64,000 bases of DNA from Collinsella aerofaciens (GCF_015670795.1 NZ_JADPCJ010000006.1:18830-82829), one strand, 5' to 3'; shown: positions 37,107 to 46,545, counted from the first letter of the stretch. Program-made: numbers and translations. Notes: generated by a model from the sequence alone, not told the origin.

Positions 37107-37604
37107 ATGCCGGGCGAGAATTTTCCTGGCGATAGGATCGTCAGCTTGGTCGATGAGCTCGAAGGGCTGATCGAGGAAGCCAAGCCGCCTTTCGGCAAGA
37201 ACGCTCAGTTCAAGGTCATCGACGCCGACGTGTTCTTCAACATCCTCGACGAGATCCGCATGAGCTATCCCGAGGAGTGGCAGAAGTCCCGCCGTATCCT
37301 TAAGGAGCGCGAGGAGCTTATGGCTTCCGCCGCCGCTCAGGCCGATTCCATCATCGCCGACGCTCAGCAGCAGGCCCTCACCATTGCCGGTGAGCAGGAG
37401 ATCGTCCGCCTTGCGCAGCAGCAGGCCGACGACATCCGCGATCGTGCCCAGCAGTACGAGCGCGAGACGCGTTATGCTGCCGAGGACTACGCAGAGCAGG
37501 TCTTTACGCACCTGGAGGAGAACCTCAAGAGCCTGACCGGCACCGTTACCCGTTGCCGTCAGCAGCTCAACGAGGGTGCCGCCCAGCAGAATGGTCAGTG
37601 GTAA
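37107..37604 (+). CDS. SepIVA/DivIVA-like coiled-coil protein
   Basis: 165 residues from ATG 37107, six bases after AAAGGAG. Begins with a short structured region containing LVDELEGLIEEAKPPFGKNAQ and DVFFNILDEIRMSYPEEW, followed by a long Ala/Gln/Glu-rich coiled coil to about residue 140. This resembles the mycobacterial DivIVA-like protein SepIVA, which also stands beside a DUF177 gene and rnc, and acts in septation and peripheral cell-wall growth. The match is by architecture and neighbourhood rather than strong identity. One-base overlap with the next gene (TAATG). Confidence 0.7.
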   Translation: MPGENFPGDRIVSLVDELEGLIEEAKPPFGKNAQFKVIDADVFFNILDEIRMSYPEEWQKSRRILKEREELMASAAAQADSIIADAQQQALTIAGEQEIVRLAQQQADDIRDRAQQYERETRYAAEDYAEQVFTHLEENLKSLTGTVTRCRQQLNEGAAQQNGQW

Positions 37605-38158
37605 TGGCTGAGTTCCCGAGCGTTACCGTCGATCTTTCCGAGCAGCTCGAGTTTCCTGGAGATTCGTTTCCGCTGACCGGTAAGGTCGATGTCGCCACCT
37701 ACACGGTGGGCGAGAAGGAGTACCAGCTACAGGACGGCATCGACTACGACGTTGTCTTTACCAATGCCGGTACCGGTGTCTTGCTCACGGGCATGGTCCG
37801 CGCGCACGCCACCGGTGAGTGCGACCGTTGCCTGGAGCCCGCCTCGTTTGATATCGCCGGAGAGATCGAGGAGTTCTACCTCTTTGAGGAGCCCGAGGAT
37901 CCCGAGGCCTACGAGGACGGCTACGAGCTCCTGGGTGAGGACCGCATCGTCGATCTGGGTGAGCCCATCAATGACGCGGTCGTTATGGACACGCCGTTTG
38001 TGGTGCTCTGCAAGCCCGATTGCCGTGGTCTGTGCCCCACCTGCGGTTGCAATCTCAACGTCGAGCAATGCGATTGCGCCGCCCAGGCAGAGGCAGAATG
38101 GGCCGCTGCCACGGAAAATCCATTTGCAGCATTGAAGAATCTCAAGCTCGATGAGTAA
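37604..38158 (+). CDS. DUF177 (YceD-like) zinc-ribbon protein
   Basis: 184 residues, ATG at 37604 sharing one base with the preceding stop. DUF177 features: an N-terminal beta region, CDRCLEPA near residue 74, an acidic stretch, and CKPDCRGLCPTCGCNL near 135 with a conserved Cys set that probably binds zinc. Family members are linked to 23S rRNA accumulation and are almost always upstream of rpmF, as here. Confidence 0.92.
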   Translation: MAEFPSVTVDLSEQLEFPGDSFPLTGKVDVATYTVGEKEYQLQDGIDYDVVFTNAGTGVLLTGMVRAHATGECDRCLEPASFDIAGEIEEFYLFEEPEDPEAYEDGYELLGEDRIVDLGEPINDAVVMDTPFVVLCKPDCRGLCPTCGCNLNVEQCDCAAQAEAEWAAATENPFAALKNLKLDE

Positions 38159-38222
38159 AACTGTGGTAGTATCGCTACTTGCGCGTAATCGCCACACTGG
38201 ATAGTTCATAAGGAAGGTCACT

Positions 38223-38402
38223 ATGCCCGTACCTAAACAAAAGCAGGGTCGTATCCGCACTCACACCCGTCGTTCCGCCAACATGAAGATCTCGGCTGCG
38301 GCTCAGTCCACGTGCCCCCGTTGCGGCGCTGTCAAGCTTCCGCACCACGTGTGCCCCAGCTGCGGTTTCTACAAGGACCGCGAGGTTATCGTTACCGAGT
38401 AA
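38223..38402 (+). CDS. rpmF: 50S ribosomal protein L32
   Basis: 59 residues, too short for simple ORF screens. Starts MPVPKQKQGRIRTHTRRS and carries a CPRCG...CPSCG zinc-ribbon, so it is the zinc-containing (C+) form. An AAGGAAGG ribosome site precedes ATG 38223. Follows DUF177 and precedes plsX, the conserved ribosome-to-lipid gene order. Confidence 0.97.
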   Translation: MPVPKQKQGRIRTHTRRSANMKISAAAQSTCPRCGAVKLPHHVCPSCGFYKDREVIVTE

Positions 38403-38405
38403 CGG

Positions 38406-38411
38406 TATACT
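38406..38411 (+). promoter_or_regulatory. Candidate -10 element upstream of plsX
   Basis: TATACT at 38406-38411 directly follows the rpmF stop. No good -35 at 16-18 bases. If used, transcription would begin near 38418, upstream of a terminator-like hairpin. Confidence 0.35.
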
Positions 38412-38442
38412 CTGGATGCGATGCCGTTCCAAATGGAACCAC

Positions 38443-38472
38443 AATGGCCGGCTCAATGAGTCGGCCATTTTT
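38443..38472 (+). terminator. Terminator-like hairpin between rpmF and plsX
   Basis: AATGGCCG at 38443-38450 pairs with CGGCCATT at 38462-38469, followed by TTTG; it lies 18 bases before the plsX start codon. It can end the rpmF transcript or attenuate entry into plsX. Confidence 0.75.
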
Positions 38473-38489
38473 GTATAAGGAGCATGTAT

Positions 38490-39509
38490 ATGAGTAACGT
38501 TCGCGTTTGTGTAGACGTTGTGGGCGGAGACGAGAAACCTCAGGTTGTTCTCGATGGTATCGAGGCTGCACTTGCTGCCGATCCCGATATCGATGTCTTG
38601 GCAGCTGGCCCCGCCGAAATCGTCAACCCCTTTGCCGCTTCCCACGCACGTGTTGAGGCCCTTGAGGCACCCGACGTTATCGCCATGGATGACGATCCCA
38701 TTCGCGCCGTGATGACCAAGCGCAAGTCGTCGATCGTGCTGTCGTGCCGCGCCATTAAGAAGGGCAACGCGGATGCGTTCTTCTCCGCCGGCTCCACCGG
38801 CGCCATGACCGCCGCTGCGACCGCCTACGTCACGCCGTTTAGATATATGGCCGAAGGTAAGAAGCAGCCGGTGCGTCCCTGTCTGACCAATGCGCTGCCC
38901 AATCGCGCCGGCGGTCTGACGGTGCTGTGCGATATGGGCGCCAACCCCGATGTCGAGGTCGATGACATGGTGCGTTTTGCTCAGATGGGTAGCGCCTATG
39001 CTCGCGTCGTCCTGGGCATCGAGCATCCCCGCGTGGGCCTGCTTGCTAACGGCACCGAGGACGAGAAGGGCTCCAACTTTACCAAGGCCTGCTTCCCAGC
39101 CATGAAAGCCGCCGTTCCCGGCTTTGTTGGTAACTGCGAGGGAACGGACATCACCTCCGGTAACTTCGATGTCGTCGTTGCCGATGGCATGTCGGGCAAT
39201 ATTGCGCTCAAGGCCACTGAGGGCGCTGCCAAGTTTTTGCTGCAGGAGCTCAAGGGCGTCTTTATGTCTTCGCTTGGCACCAAGATTGCCGCGCTGCTCA
39301 TTAAAAAGCAGATGCGCGAGATAAAGGCCAAGCTTTCGGGCGACGCCAAGGGCGGCGCGATTCTTTTGGGCCTGCGCGGCGTGGTCCTGATCGGCCATGG
39401 CGCCACCTCGGTCGAGGCTGTTAAAAACGGTACGCTCGCGGCGGCCGAAGCCGTGCGCGCCGGGCTGGTCGAGAACGTCGCCAACTCCATGGACGGCATC
39501 GTTTTATAA
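38490..39509 (+). CDS. plsX: Phosphate acyltransferase PlsX
   Basis: 339 residues from ATG 38490, seven bases after AAGGAG (an ATG two codons earlier is too close to it). VCVDVVGGDEKPQVVLDGI at the start, FFSAGSTGAMTAAATAYV near residue 92 and CDMGANPDVEVDDMVRFAQMG near 150 are PlsX family blocks; IGHGATSVEAVKNG ends the active site. Makes acyl-phosphate from acyl-ACP for phospholipid synthesis. Operon-typical neighbours rpmF and acpP. Confidence 0.96.
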   Translation: MSNVRVCVDVVGGDEKPQVVLDGIEAALAADPDIDVLAAGPAEIVNPFAASHARVEALEAPDVIAMDDDPIRAVMTKRKSSIVLSCRAIKKGNADAFFSAGSTGAMTAAATAYVTPFRYMAEGKKQPVRPCLTNALPNRAGGLTVLCDMGANPDVEVDDMVRFAQMGSAYARVVLGIEHPRVGLLANGTEDEKGSNFTKACFPAMKAAVPGFVGNCEGTDITSGNFDVVVADGMSGNIALKATEGAAKFLLQELKGVFMSSLGTKIAALLIKKQMREIKAKLSGDAKGGAILLGLRGVVLIGHGATSVEAVKNGTLAAAEAVRAGLVENVANSMDGIVL

Positions 39510-39546
39510 CAGCGGCGTTATGCGTCTCGGGGCGTGCGTCGTGGGG

Positions 39547-39552
39547 TAGAAT
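39547..39552 (+). promoter_or_regulatory. Candidate -10 element upstream of acpP
   Basis: TAGAAT at 39547-39552, without a recognisable -35, lies about 15 bases before a perfect palindrome. Start of transcription would be near 39559. Confidence 0.35.
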
Positions 39553-39565
39553 CAGAACCGTGTCT

Positions 39566-39594
39566 TGGTACCGCCCGGGCGGTACCATTCTTTT
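39566..39594 (+). terminator. 22-bp perfect palindrome with T-tract before acpP
   Basis: 39566-39587 is self-complementary (TGGTACCGCCC/GGGCGGTACCA), followed by TTCTTTT. It would fold into a tight hairpin with terminator character, or serve as a dyad operator. It stands 30 bases before the acpP ribosome site. Confidence 0.65.
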
Positions 39595-39623
39595 GGTATT
39601 CATGCACTATGAGAGGAAGCGCT

Positions 39624-39866
39624 ATGGATCGCTCCGAAATCTTCGACAAGATCGCCGAGGTCGCTGCTGACGTTCTGGGCGTCGGTGTTGCCGAAATTAG
39701 CGATGAGACCACCTTTGACGACCTCGATGCCAACTCGCTCGAGCGCCTGCAGCTGGTTACGGCTATCGAGGACGAGTTCAACCTCGAGATCGATGACGAG
39801 ACCCTGCTCTCGCTCAACTCTGTCGCCGACGCCGTCGACGCTATCGAAAACGCCAGGGAGGCCTAG
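39624..39866 (+). CDS. acpP: Acyl carrier protein
   Basis: 80 residues, ATG at 39624 with GAGAGGA. DDLDANSLERLQLV near residue 32 contains the Ser that accepts 4'-phosphopantetheine; the rest is the acidic four-helix ACP fold. Carries acyl chains in fatty-acid synthesis; CoaD-derived CoA supplies the arm. Four bases separate it from rnc. Confidence 0.95.
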   Translation: MDRSEIFDKIAEVAADVLGVGVAEISDETTFDDLDANSLERLQLVTAIEDEFNLEIDDETLLSLNSVADAVDAIENAREA

Positions 39867-39869
39867 GTC

Positions 39870-40595
39870 TTGGCTTTGTCTGAACGACTTACGCGCGCCC
39901 AGGAAATCCTGGGCCATGAGTTCAATAATAAGGTGCTGCTGCGCGCGGCCCTTACGCATCCCTCGGCAGTCGAGGGCCAGCCGGTTTCTGCCAGCTATGA
40001 GCGCCTTGAGTTCTTGGGCGATTCCATTTTGGGCGCTGTGGTCGCACGCTCCCTGTTTGAGTCCTATCCGGAGTTTGACGAGGGCAAGCTCACGCGCCTG
40101 AAGGTGTCGCTTGTCTCGGGCGCTACGCTGTCCGAGGTTTCTCACGAGCTGGGCATCGACGACATCATCATCTTTGGTGCCTCCGAGACCGGTACCGGTG
40201 CGCGCGGCCTGCATTCGGCCCTCGAGAACGTCTATGAGTCGCTCGTGGGCGCGCTGTACCTGGATGCCGGCTGGGATGCCGCGGCAGAGTTCATTCACCG
40301 TACGCTTAAGCCGCATTTGGCTTCCGAGCGTGCCGAGCATCCTGCGAACCCCAAGTCGTTTTTGCAGGAGTGCGTGCAAGCCGACGGTCACGAGCCCCCG
40401 GCGTACAAGCTCGTTGGCTCCGAGGGCCCGGCGCATGCGCCCACCTTTACCGCCGTGGTTTTGATCGATGGTATTCGCCAGGGTCGCGGCTCCGGCTCCT
40501 CAAAGAAGGAAGCCGAGGGAGCCGCCGCGCTCGAAGCGCTCGACCGCATGGGTTACACCACCAACGGCGTGATTCTGAACAAGAAGCACGTGTAA
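39870..40595 (+). CDS. rnc: Ribonuclease III
   Basis: 241 residues, TTG start at 39870 with GGGAGG ten bases upstream. The catalytic signature ERLEFLGDSILGAVV near residue 46 and a second metal-binding stretch ENVYESLVGALYLD near 118 are intact; a C-terminal dsRNA-binding domain ends GSGSSKKEAEGAAALEAL. Processes rRNA precursors and dsRNA. acpP-rnc-smc-ftsY is a widely conserved order. Confidence 0.95.
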   Translation: MALSERLTRAQEILGHEFNNKVLLRAALTHPSAVEGQPVSASYERLEFLGDSILGAVVARSLFESYPEFDEGKLTRLKVSLVSGATLSEVSHELGIDDIIIFGASETGTGARGLHSALENVYESLVGALYLDAGWDAAAEFIHRTLKPHLASERAEHPANPKSFLQECVQADGHEPPAYKLVGSEGPAHAPTFTAVVLIDGIRQGRGSGSSKKEAEGAAALEALDRMGYTTNGVILNKKHV

Positions 40596-40605
40596 GCGAG
40601 GAACC

Positions 40606-43600
40606 GTGTATCTCAAGTCCCTCACGCTCAAAGGGTTCAAGTCGTTTGCCGACCGCGCCCATATGACGTTTGAGCCGGGCCTGACCGTCATCGTCGGTCC
40701 CAACGGCTCGGGAAAATCGAACATCTCCGACTCGATTCTGTGGGTCCTGGGCGAGCAGAGCGCCAAGCAGCTGCGCGGTCAGGCCATGGAGGATGTCATC
40801 TTCTCGGGCTCGTCAGCGCGCAAGCCGGTGGGTGTCGCCGAGGTCACGTTGGTGCTCGATAACTCGGACCATATGCTGCCCGTCGATTTTGACGAGGTCG
40901 CCATCACCCGTCGCATGTATCGCTCGGGCGAGAGCGAGTACCTCATCAACTCGAGTCCGTGCCGCCTGATGGACATTCAGGACATCCTGCACGATTCGGG
41001 CCTGGGCAAGGATACGCATTCCATCATCAGTCAGGGCAAGCTCGACGCCATTTTGCAGAGCCGCCCCGAGGAGCGCCGCGCCCTCATCGAGGAAGCCGCC
41101 GGTATTTCTAAGCACAAGCGTCGCAAAGAGCGTGCGCTCAAAAAGATCAAGTCGATGGATGAGCACCTGACCCGTGCCCGCGACATCAATAAGGAAATCG
41201 CCCGTCAGCTGCGCCCACTGGAGCGCCAGGTCGATCGCGCACGCAAGTACAAAGAGCTGTCCTCGCGCGCGAACGAGCTTACGCAGGTGCTGGCCGTCGA
41301 CGAGCTTCGTTCGCTGCAATCGCAGTGGAACGATCTGGAGAGCCGCTCCAAGGAGGGTGCGGCCGAGCTTGAGCTTGCGCAGTACCGCTTGGGCGAGAAA
41401 GAGCGCGAGCTCGAGAAGCTTCAGGTCATGCTCGAGGAAAAAGGCCTGTTTGTGGGCGACCTGGGCGAGCAGCGCCGCCATATGCAAGATGTGGTCGGCC
41501 GCATTAACTCCGATATGCGCCTGCTCGAGGAAAAGGGTCACAACATGGTGTCGCGCCTGTCCGACATGCGTGGGCAGATCTCGAGCTCCGAGCATCAGCG
41601 TCGTCGCGTGGTCGAGGAGCTCGAGGACGCGCGTGCCCAGCTTGAGGAAGTGACCGGTGCGCACATGCTGGCCCAGGAGGACGTTGACGCCGCTGGTCCT
41701 GCCGCCGCTGAGCTCCACGAGCGGCGCGTGGCGCTCGACAATCAGATTTCGCAGCTTACGCGTGAGCAACGCGATGTGCAACGCGTGGCCGATAACGCCG
41801 CGCTCGAGCTCGCCAAGGTGAAGGATTCCTTGAGCAATGCCGAGGTCGAGGACAACATGTATGCCTCGCGCCTGGAGCAGATCGATGAACAGCTCGAGGA
41901 GGTCACGGCCTCGCTCGCGAGCCGTCGCGACCGCGCCGAGGAGCTTGAGGGCGCTCTTGAGGAAGCGCGCCAGGCTCAGGTCGATGCGCGTGAGGCCACC
42001 GAGACGGCACGCGTGGCCCTGAAGGACCTGCGTGCCCGCGAGAGCGAGGCGCGCAACAAGTTATCCGAGGTGCGCTCGGAGCTTGCCAGTCATAAGAAAC
42101 TCGATGCCCGCATGGCCGACAGCTCGCCGCTCGTGAGCCGGCTGGTGGGTGCGCTGGGCGACGATGTCTCGGGTCGTCTGGGCGACGTGCTCGAGGCCCC
42201 GCGCGAGCTTGAGGGCCTGGTTGAGCAATTGCTCGCCGGCGATATCGATGCCCTGCTGTTCGACGATACGTCCGCGCTTGAGCGTGCCGGTCGTGTCGCT
42301 CTGGACCAGAAGAAGGCCTCGGGCGAGGCGCTGCTGGTGGCGCGCGGCGTGAGCGGCTCTACCGCCGCTGAGGGGGCTGCCGGTACCCGTCTGGTTGATC
42401 GTCTTTCCGTGCGCGCAGGCTACGGTCCCGTCGTCGAGGCGTTGCTCGGCGGATATTACGTAGTGGACGATCTCGCTGCCGCGCTGTCGGCGCCGGTCGT
42501 TGACGGCGTGACTTACGTGACCCCCGATGGCGCCCGCGTCGCCTGCGGCGGCCTGGTGCGCGTGGGCCTCGATGCCGGCGAGGCTTCGGGTGCGCTGGAG
42601 CGCAAGCGTCGCATTCGCGAGCTGGAGGGCCTGGAGCCCGATCTGGCTGCCGTGTTTGAGCATGTGTCGGATCAGGTCGTCGAGGCCAATGCGGCCGTTG
42701 AGGAAGCGCGTGCCGCTGAGGGCGATGCCGCCGGCGAGATCGCCCGTCTTGAGGGCGAGCGCCGCTCGTTGCTCTCCGAGATCGGCCGCTTGGAGCAAAG
42801 CGCCAACAATGCCGAGGTCGAGCGCGTGCGCATCTCCAAGCGCCGCGAGCAGGCCTCCGAAGCCGTTCGCGCTGCGCGCCCGCGCGTTGACGAGCTAACC
42901 CGTTCGCGTGACGAGGCCCGCGCGCAGGCAAGCGATCTGGGCTTGCAGATTGCCGAGGCCAACGACGAGCTCGACCGTGTGCGCCGCGATGACTCCGAGG
43001 CCGCCGGCAAGCTCGCCGATGCCAAGGTGCGTCTGGCCCAGACGAGCGAGCGCCTGCGTTCGCTGAAGGGCCGCGTTCCCGATCTGGAGCATCGTCTGGA
43101 GGGTATCGACCGCCGTATCCGCGGGACGCGCCAGGCTTCGCGCTCGCTTGAGCTGCTGCGACTGCGCGTCGACCCCATGCACGAGCGTTACTCGGCCCTG
43201 CTGGAGCGCGCCTCGGACTGGGCCGCGCGCCTTCGTGACCAGGCTTCGATCGAGGAGGCGGACTCCGCCTCGCTCAAGAAGACCATCGAGGACGCCAAGG
43301 CCGAAGTCGCTCGCGCCAAAGACAAGGTTGATACCGCCGCCGCGACGCAAAACGAGTTCAAAGTCGCACGCGGCAAACTCGAGGTGCAGGTGGAGGCAGC
43401 CATCAAGGCCATCACCGCCGACGGCACCACGGTGCTCGAGGAAGCGCTCATGCTTCCCACGCCCACCGACCGCGACGCTGCCGAGCGTGAGCTCAACCAG
43501 CTCGTTCGCCAAATTAACAACCTGGGTCCGGTAAACCAGGTTGCTATGGAAGAGTACGAGCAGCTCAAGCGTCGCGCCGATTACATCGAGGAACAGCTGG

Positions 43601-44142
43601 CCGATCTGGAGAGCGCGCGCAAGGCGCTCACCAAAATCACCGTGGCAATCGACCGCAAGATGCGCAAGGCGTTCCTGGTAACCTTCGAGAAGGTCGATGC
43701 GAACTTCAGAGAGATCTTTGCCATGCTCTTCCCGGGAGGCCAGGCTCATCTGGAGATGACCGACCCCGAGCATCCGGCTGATACGGGTATCGAGGTCGTG
43801 GCTCAGCCGCGCGGCAAGCGCATCACCAAGATGATGCTCATGTCGGGCGGTGAGAAGAGCCTGACGGCGCTCGCCCTGCTCTTTGCCGTGTACCGTACGC
43901 GTACGGTGCCGTTTTATGTGCTGGACGAGGTCGAGGCGGCGCTCGATGACGCCAACTTGTCCAAGCTCATCGGCGCCCTTGATGTGTTGCGTTCCGATAC
44001 GCAGCTCTTGGTCATTTCGCATCAGCGCCGTACTATGGAGGACGCTGACGTTCTCTACGGCGTCTCGATGCAAGCTGACGGCGTCAGTCGCGTCGTCTCG
44101 CAAAAACTCGATCGCGAAACCGGAAAGGTCGTGAATGCATAA
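40606..44142 (+). CDS. smc: Chromosome segregation ATPase SMC
   Basis: 1178 residues, GTG at 40606. N-terminal Walker A GPNGSGKSNISDSI near residue 32, two long coiled coils, a hinge domain about residues 500-670 (GDVLEAPRELEGLVEQLLAG to the GLVRVGL region), and the C-terminal ABC signature LMSGGEKSLTALAL near 1083 followed by Walker B VLDEVEAALDDAN. Full-length condensin core; no scpA/scpB in the window. The last bases overlap ftsY (TAATG). Confidence 0.97.
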   Translation: MYLKSLTLKGFKSFADRAHMTFEPGLTVIVGPNGSGKSNISDSILWVLGEQSAKQLRGQAMEDVIFSGSSARKPVGVAEVTLVLDNSDHMLPVDFDEVAITRRMYRSGESEYLINSSPCRLMDIQDILHDSGLGKDTHSIISQGKLDAILQSRPEERRALIEEAAGISKHKRRKERALKKIKSMDEHLTRARDINKEIARQLRPLERQVDRARKYKELSSRANELTQVLAVDELRSLQSQWNDLESRSKEGAAELELAQYRLGEKERELEKLQVMLEEKGLFVGDLGEQRRHMQDVVGRINSDMRLLEEKGHNMVSRLSDMRGQISSSEHQRRRVVEELEDARAQLEEVTGAHMLAQEDVDAAGPAAAELHERRVALDNQISQLTREQRDVQRVADNAALELAKVKDSLSNAEVEDNMYASRLEQIDEQLEEVTASLASRRDRAEELEGALEEARQAQVDAREATETARVALKDLRARESEARNKLSEVRSELASHKKLDARMADSSPLVSRLVGALGDDVSGRLGDVLEAPRELEGLVEQLLAGDIDALLFDDTSALERAGRVALDQKKASGEALLVARGVSGSTAAEGAAGTRLVDRLSVRAGYGPVVEALLGGYYVVDDLAAALSAPVVDGVTYVTPDGARVACGGLVRVGLDAGEASGALERKRRIRELEGLEPDLAAVFEHVSDQVVEANAAVEEARAAEGDAAGEIARLEGERRSLLSEIGRLEQSANNAEVERVRISKRREQASEAVRAARPRVDELTRSRDEARAQASDLGLQIAEANDELDRVRRDDSEAAGKLADAKVRLAQTSERLRSLKGRVPDLEHRLEGIDRRIRGTRQASRSLELLRLRVDPMHERYSALLERASDWAARLRDQASIEEADSASLKKTIEDAKAEVARAKDKVDTAAATQNEFKVARGKLEVQVEAAIKAITADGTTVLEEALMLPTPTDRDAAERELNQLVRQINNLGPVNQVAMEEYEQLKRRADYIEEQLADLESARKALTKITVAIDRKMRKAFLVTFEKVDANFREIFAMLFPGGQAHLEMTDPEHPADTGIEVVAQPRGKRITKMMLMSGGEKSLTALALLFAVYRTRTVPFYVLDEVEAALDDANLSKLIGALDVLRSDTQLLVISHQRRTMEDADVLYGVSMQADGVSRVVSQKLDRETGKVVNA

Positions 44143-45059
44143 TGGGATTCTTCGATGCTCTCTCACGCGGACTCGAGCGCAGCCGCGAGGCCCTCAACGA
44201 GGTCTTCTACTTTGGCGGCGAGGTCGACGAGGATTTTTGGGAGGACCTTGAGGACACTCTCGTCATGGGTGACATGGGAGCCGAGGTCGCCATCCAGGTT
44301 TCTGATGACCTGCGCGATGCCGCGGCCAAGAAGAACCTCAAGACCGCCCCGCAGCTCCGTCGTGCCCTAGCCGAGCAGCTCGAACAGCACTTTGTGCCCA
44401 TCGAGCGCGATCCGTTCGCCGACACGCCAAGCTGCGTGCTGTTTGTGGGTATCAACGGCGCCGGCAAGACCACGACGGTCGGCAAGATCGCGAGCGCCAT
44501 GGCCGCCCGCGGCAAGAACGTCGTGATCGGTTCTGCCGATACCTTCCGCGCCGCCGCCATCGAGCAGCTCGATGTGTGGGGCCAGCGCGCCGGCGTTCCC
44601 GTCATCAAGCGCGACCGCGGCTCCGATCCGGCGAGCGTTTGCTACGACGTGCTCGACGAGGCCGACAAGCGCGGCAGCGACCTGGTGCTTATCGATACCG
44701 CCGGTCGTCTGCACACGAGTCCCGAGCTTATGCGCGAGCTTGCCAAGGTGGTTAACGTGACCCGTAAGCGCGCCGCCAATATGGCCGCCGGTCCCATGCC
44801 CGTCTCGGTCGTCCTCGTAATCGATGCCGCCACCGGCCAAAACGGCCTGAACCAGGCGCTCGAGTTTAATGAGGCTCTGGGCCTGGACGGTATTATCATG
44901 ACGAAGCTCGACGGTACGGCAAAGGGCGGTATCGCCATGGCCGTTGCCGAGAAGCTCAAGCTTCCCATCCTGCGCATCGGCGTGGGCGAGCAGGTCGATG
45001 ACCTGCAGGAGTTTAATGCCAAAGATTTCTGCCGCGCCCTGGTGGGCGAGTCCAACTAA
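44142..45059 (+). CDS. ftsY: Signal recognition particle receptor FtsY
   Basis: 305 residues, ATG at 44142. N and G domains of the SRP GTPase family only: GINGAGKTTTVGKIA near residue 103, ADTFRAAAIEQLDVW, DTAGRLHTSPELM and TKLDGTAKGG. The acidic A domain of enteric FtsY is missing, as in most Gram-positives; membrane targeting would rely on the N-terminal amphipathic helix. Directly precedes its partner ffh. Confidence 0.96.
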   Translation: MGFFDALSRGLERSREALNEVFYFGGEVDEDFWEDLEDTLVMGDMGAEVAIQVSDDLRDAAAKKNLKTAPQLRRALAEQLEQHFVPIERDPFADTPSCVLFVGINGAGKTTTVGKIASAMAARGKNVVIGSADTFRAAAIEQLDVWGQRAGVPVIKRDRGSDPASVCYDVLDEADKRGSDLVLIDTAGRLHTSPELMRELAKVVNVTRKRAANMAAGPMPVSVVLVIDAATGQNGLNQALEFNEALGLDGIIMTKLDGTAKGGIAMAVAEKLKLPILRIGVGEQVDDLQEFNAKDFCRALVGESN

Positions 45060-45069
45060 GGAGTGACTA

Positions 45070-46545
45070 GTGTTTGATTCTCTGAGCGATCGCCTCAACG
45101 ACACATTTGACCGTCTGCGCGGCAAGGGTAAGCTGACCGAGGCCGATATCACCTCGGCCATGCGCGACATCCGCATGGCGCTACTCGAGGCCGACGTCAA
45201 CTTCAAGGTCGTCAAGGAGTTCGTCGCCAAGACCAAGGAGCGCTCCATGACCGCCGAGGTCATGGAGTCGCTGTCGCCGGCGCAAAACGTCGTCAAGATC
45301 GTACTCGACGAGCTCACCGAGATGCTCGGCTCCACCGAGAGCAAGCTCGTCTTTAGTAACCGCATTCCCAATGTCATCATGCTCGTGGGCCTGCAGGGCT
45401 CCGGTAAGACCACGGCGGCCGTAAAGCTGGCTTACCTGCTCAAGAAGCAGGGCCGCTCGCCGCTGCTCGCCGCGTGCGACGTCTATCGTCCCGCCGCTGC
45501 CGACCAGCTGGCCACGCTCGGTGGCGAGATCGGCGTGCCGGTCTTCCGCGGTGACGGCGCGCACCCGGTTGACATTGCCAAGGGTGCCATCCAGGAGGCC
45601 GTCGACCACCTGCGCGATGTGGTCATCGTCGATACCGCCGGTCGTCTGCAGATTGATGAGCAGATGATGCAGGAGGCCGTGGACATCAAGAAGGCCGTCA
45701 AGCCCGATCAGGTGCTGATGGTCGTCGATGCCATGACCGGCCAGGATATCGTCAACGTCGTCTCGACCTTCGCCGAGCGCACCGACTTTGACGGCGTGAT
45801 CATCTCCAAGCTCGACGGCGACGCCCGTGGCGGCGGCGCGCTTTCCGTGCGCCAGGTGACCGGCAAGCCCATCAAGTTCGTGAGCATGGGCGAGAAGCCC
45901 GATTCGCTGGAGCCGTTCTACCCCGACCGCATGGCCAAGCGCATCTTGGGCATGGGTGATGTTGTCGGCATTATCGAGAAGGCCCAGGAGGCCGCCGATG
46001 CCGAGCAGCTCGAGGCCGCCGAGCGCATGCTGCGCGAGGGCTTTACCATGAACGACATGCTCGACCAGATGAAGGCCGTCAAGAAGATGGGCGGCATGAA
46101 GGGCATTCTGGGCATGCTCCCCGGTGGCCAGCGTGCGCTCAACCAGATGGGTGGCAACCTAGACGAAGGCATCTTCGACAAGAACGAGGCCATCATCATG
46201 TCGATGACCAAGGAGGAGCGCCTTCGTCCCTCCATCATCAACGGTCAGCGTCGCGCCCGCATCGCCAAGGGCGCCGGCGTGACCCCCACTGAGGTTAATA
46301 GCCTTATGAAGCAGTGGGGCGAGATGAATAAGATGATGGGCCGCATGCGCTCGATGGCCAATCAGGCGCAGGCCGGCGGCAAGAAGGGCAAGAAGGGTAA
46401 GAAGGGCAAAAAGATGCGCATGCCCAATATTCCCGGTCTGGATGCCATGGGCCTGGGCGGCATGGGCGGACTTGGGACGGGCGGTCCTAAGTCCGATATG
46501 GATCTGCTGCGCCAGATGGAAGCGCAGATGCGCAATAAGAAGTAA
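45070..46545 (+). CDS. ffh: Signal recognition particle protein Ffh
   Basis: 491 residues, GTG at 45070 (AAGGAG upstream). N and G domains with GLQGSGKTTAAVKLA near residue 107, DTAGRLQIDEQMM and SKLDGDARGGGALS, followed by the Met-rich M domain (about 300-450) that binds SRP RNA and signal peptides. A Lys/Gly repeat and a Gly/Met-rich tail end the protein. Targets membrane proteins together with FtsY. The SRP RNA gene is not in the window. Confidence 0.97.
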   Translation: MFDSLSDRLNDTFDRLRGKGKLTEADITSAMRDIRMALLEADVNFKVVKEFVAKTKERSMTAEVMESLSPAQNVVKIVLDELTEMLGSTESKLVFSNRIPNVIMLVGLQGSGKTTAAVKLAYLLKKQGRSPLLAACDVYRPAAADQLATLGGEIGVPVFRGDGAHPVDIAKGAIQEAVDHLRDVVIVDTAGRLQIDEQMMQEAVDIKKAVKPDQVLMVVDAMTGQDIVNVVSTFAERTDFDGVIISKLDGDARGGGALSVRQVTGKPIKFVSMGEKPDSLEPFYPDRMAKRILGMGDVVGIIEKAQEAADAEQLEAAERMLREGFTMNDMLDQMKAVKKMGGMKGILGMLPGGQRALNQMGGNLDEGIFDKNEAIIMSMTKEERLRPSIINGQRRARIAKGAGVTPTEVNSLMKQWGEMNKMMGRMRSMANQAQAGGKKGKKGKKGKKMRMPNIPGLDAMGLGGMGGLGTGGPKSDMDLLRQMEAQMRNKK

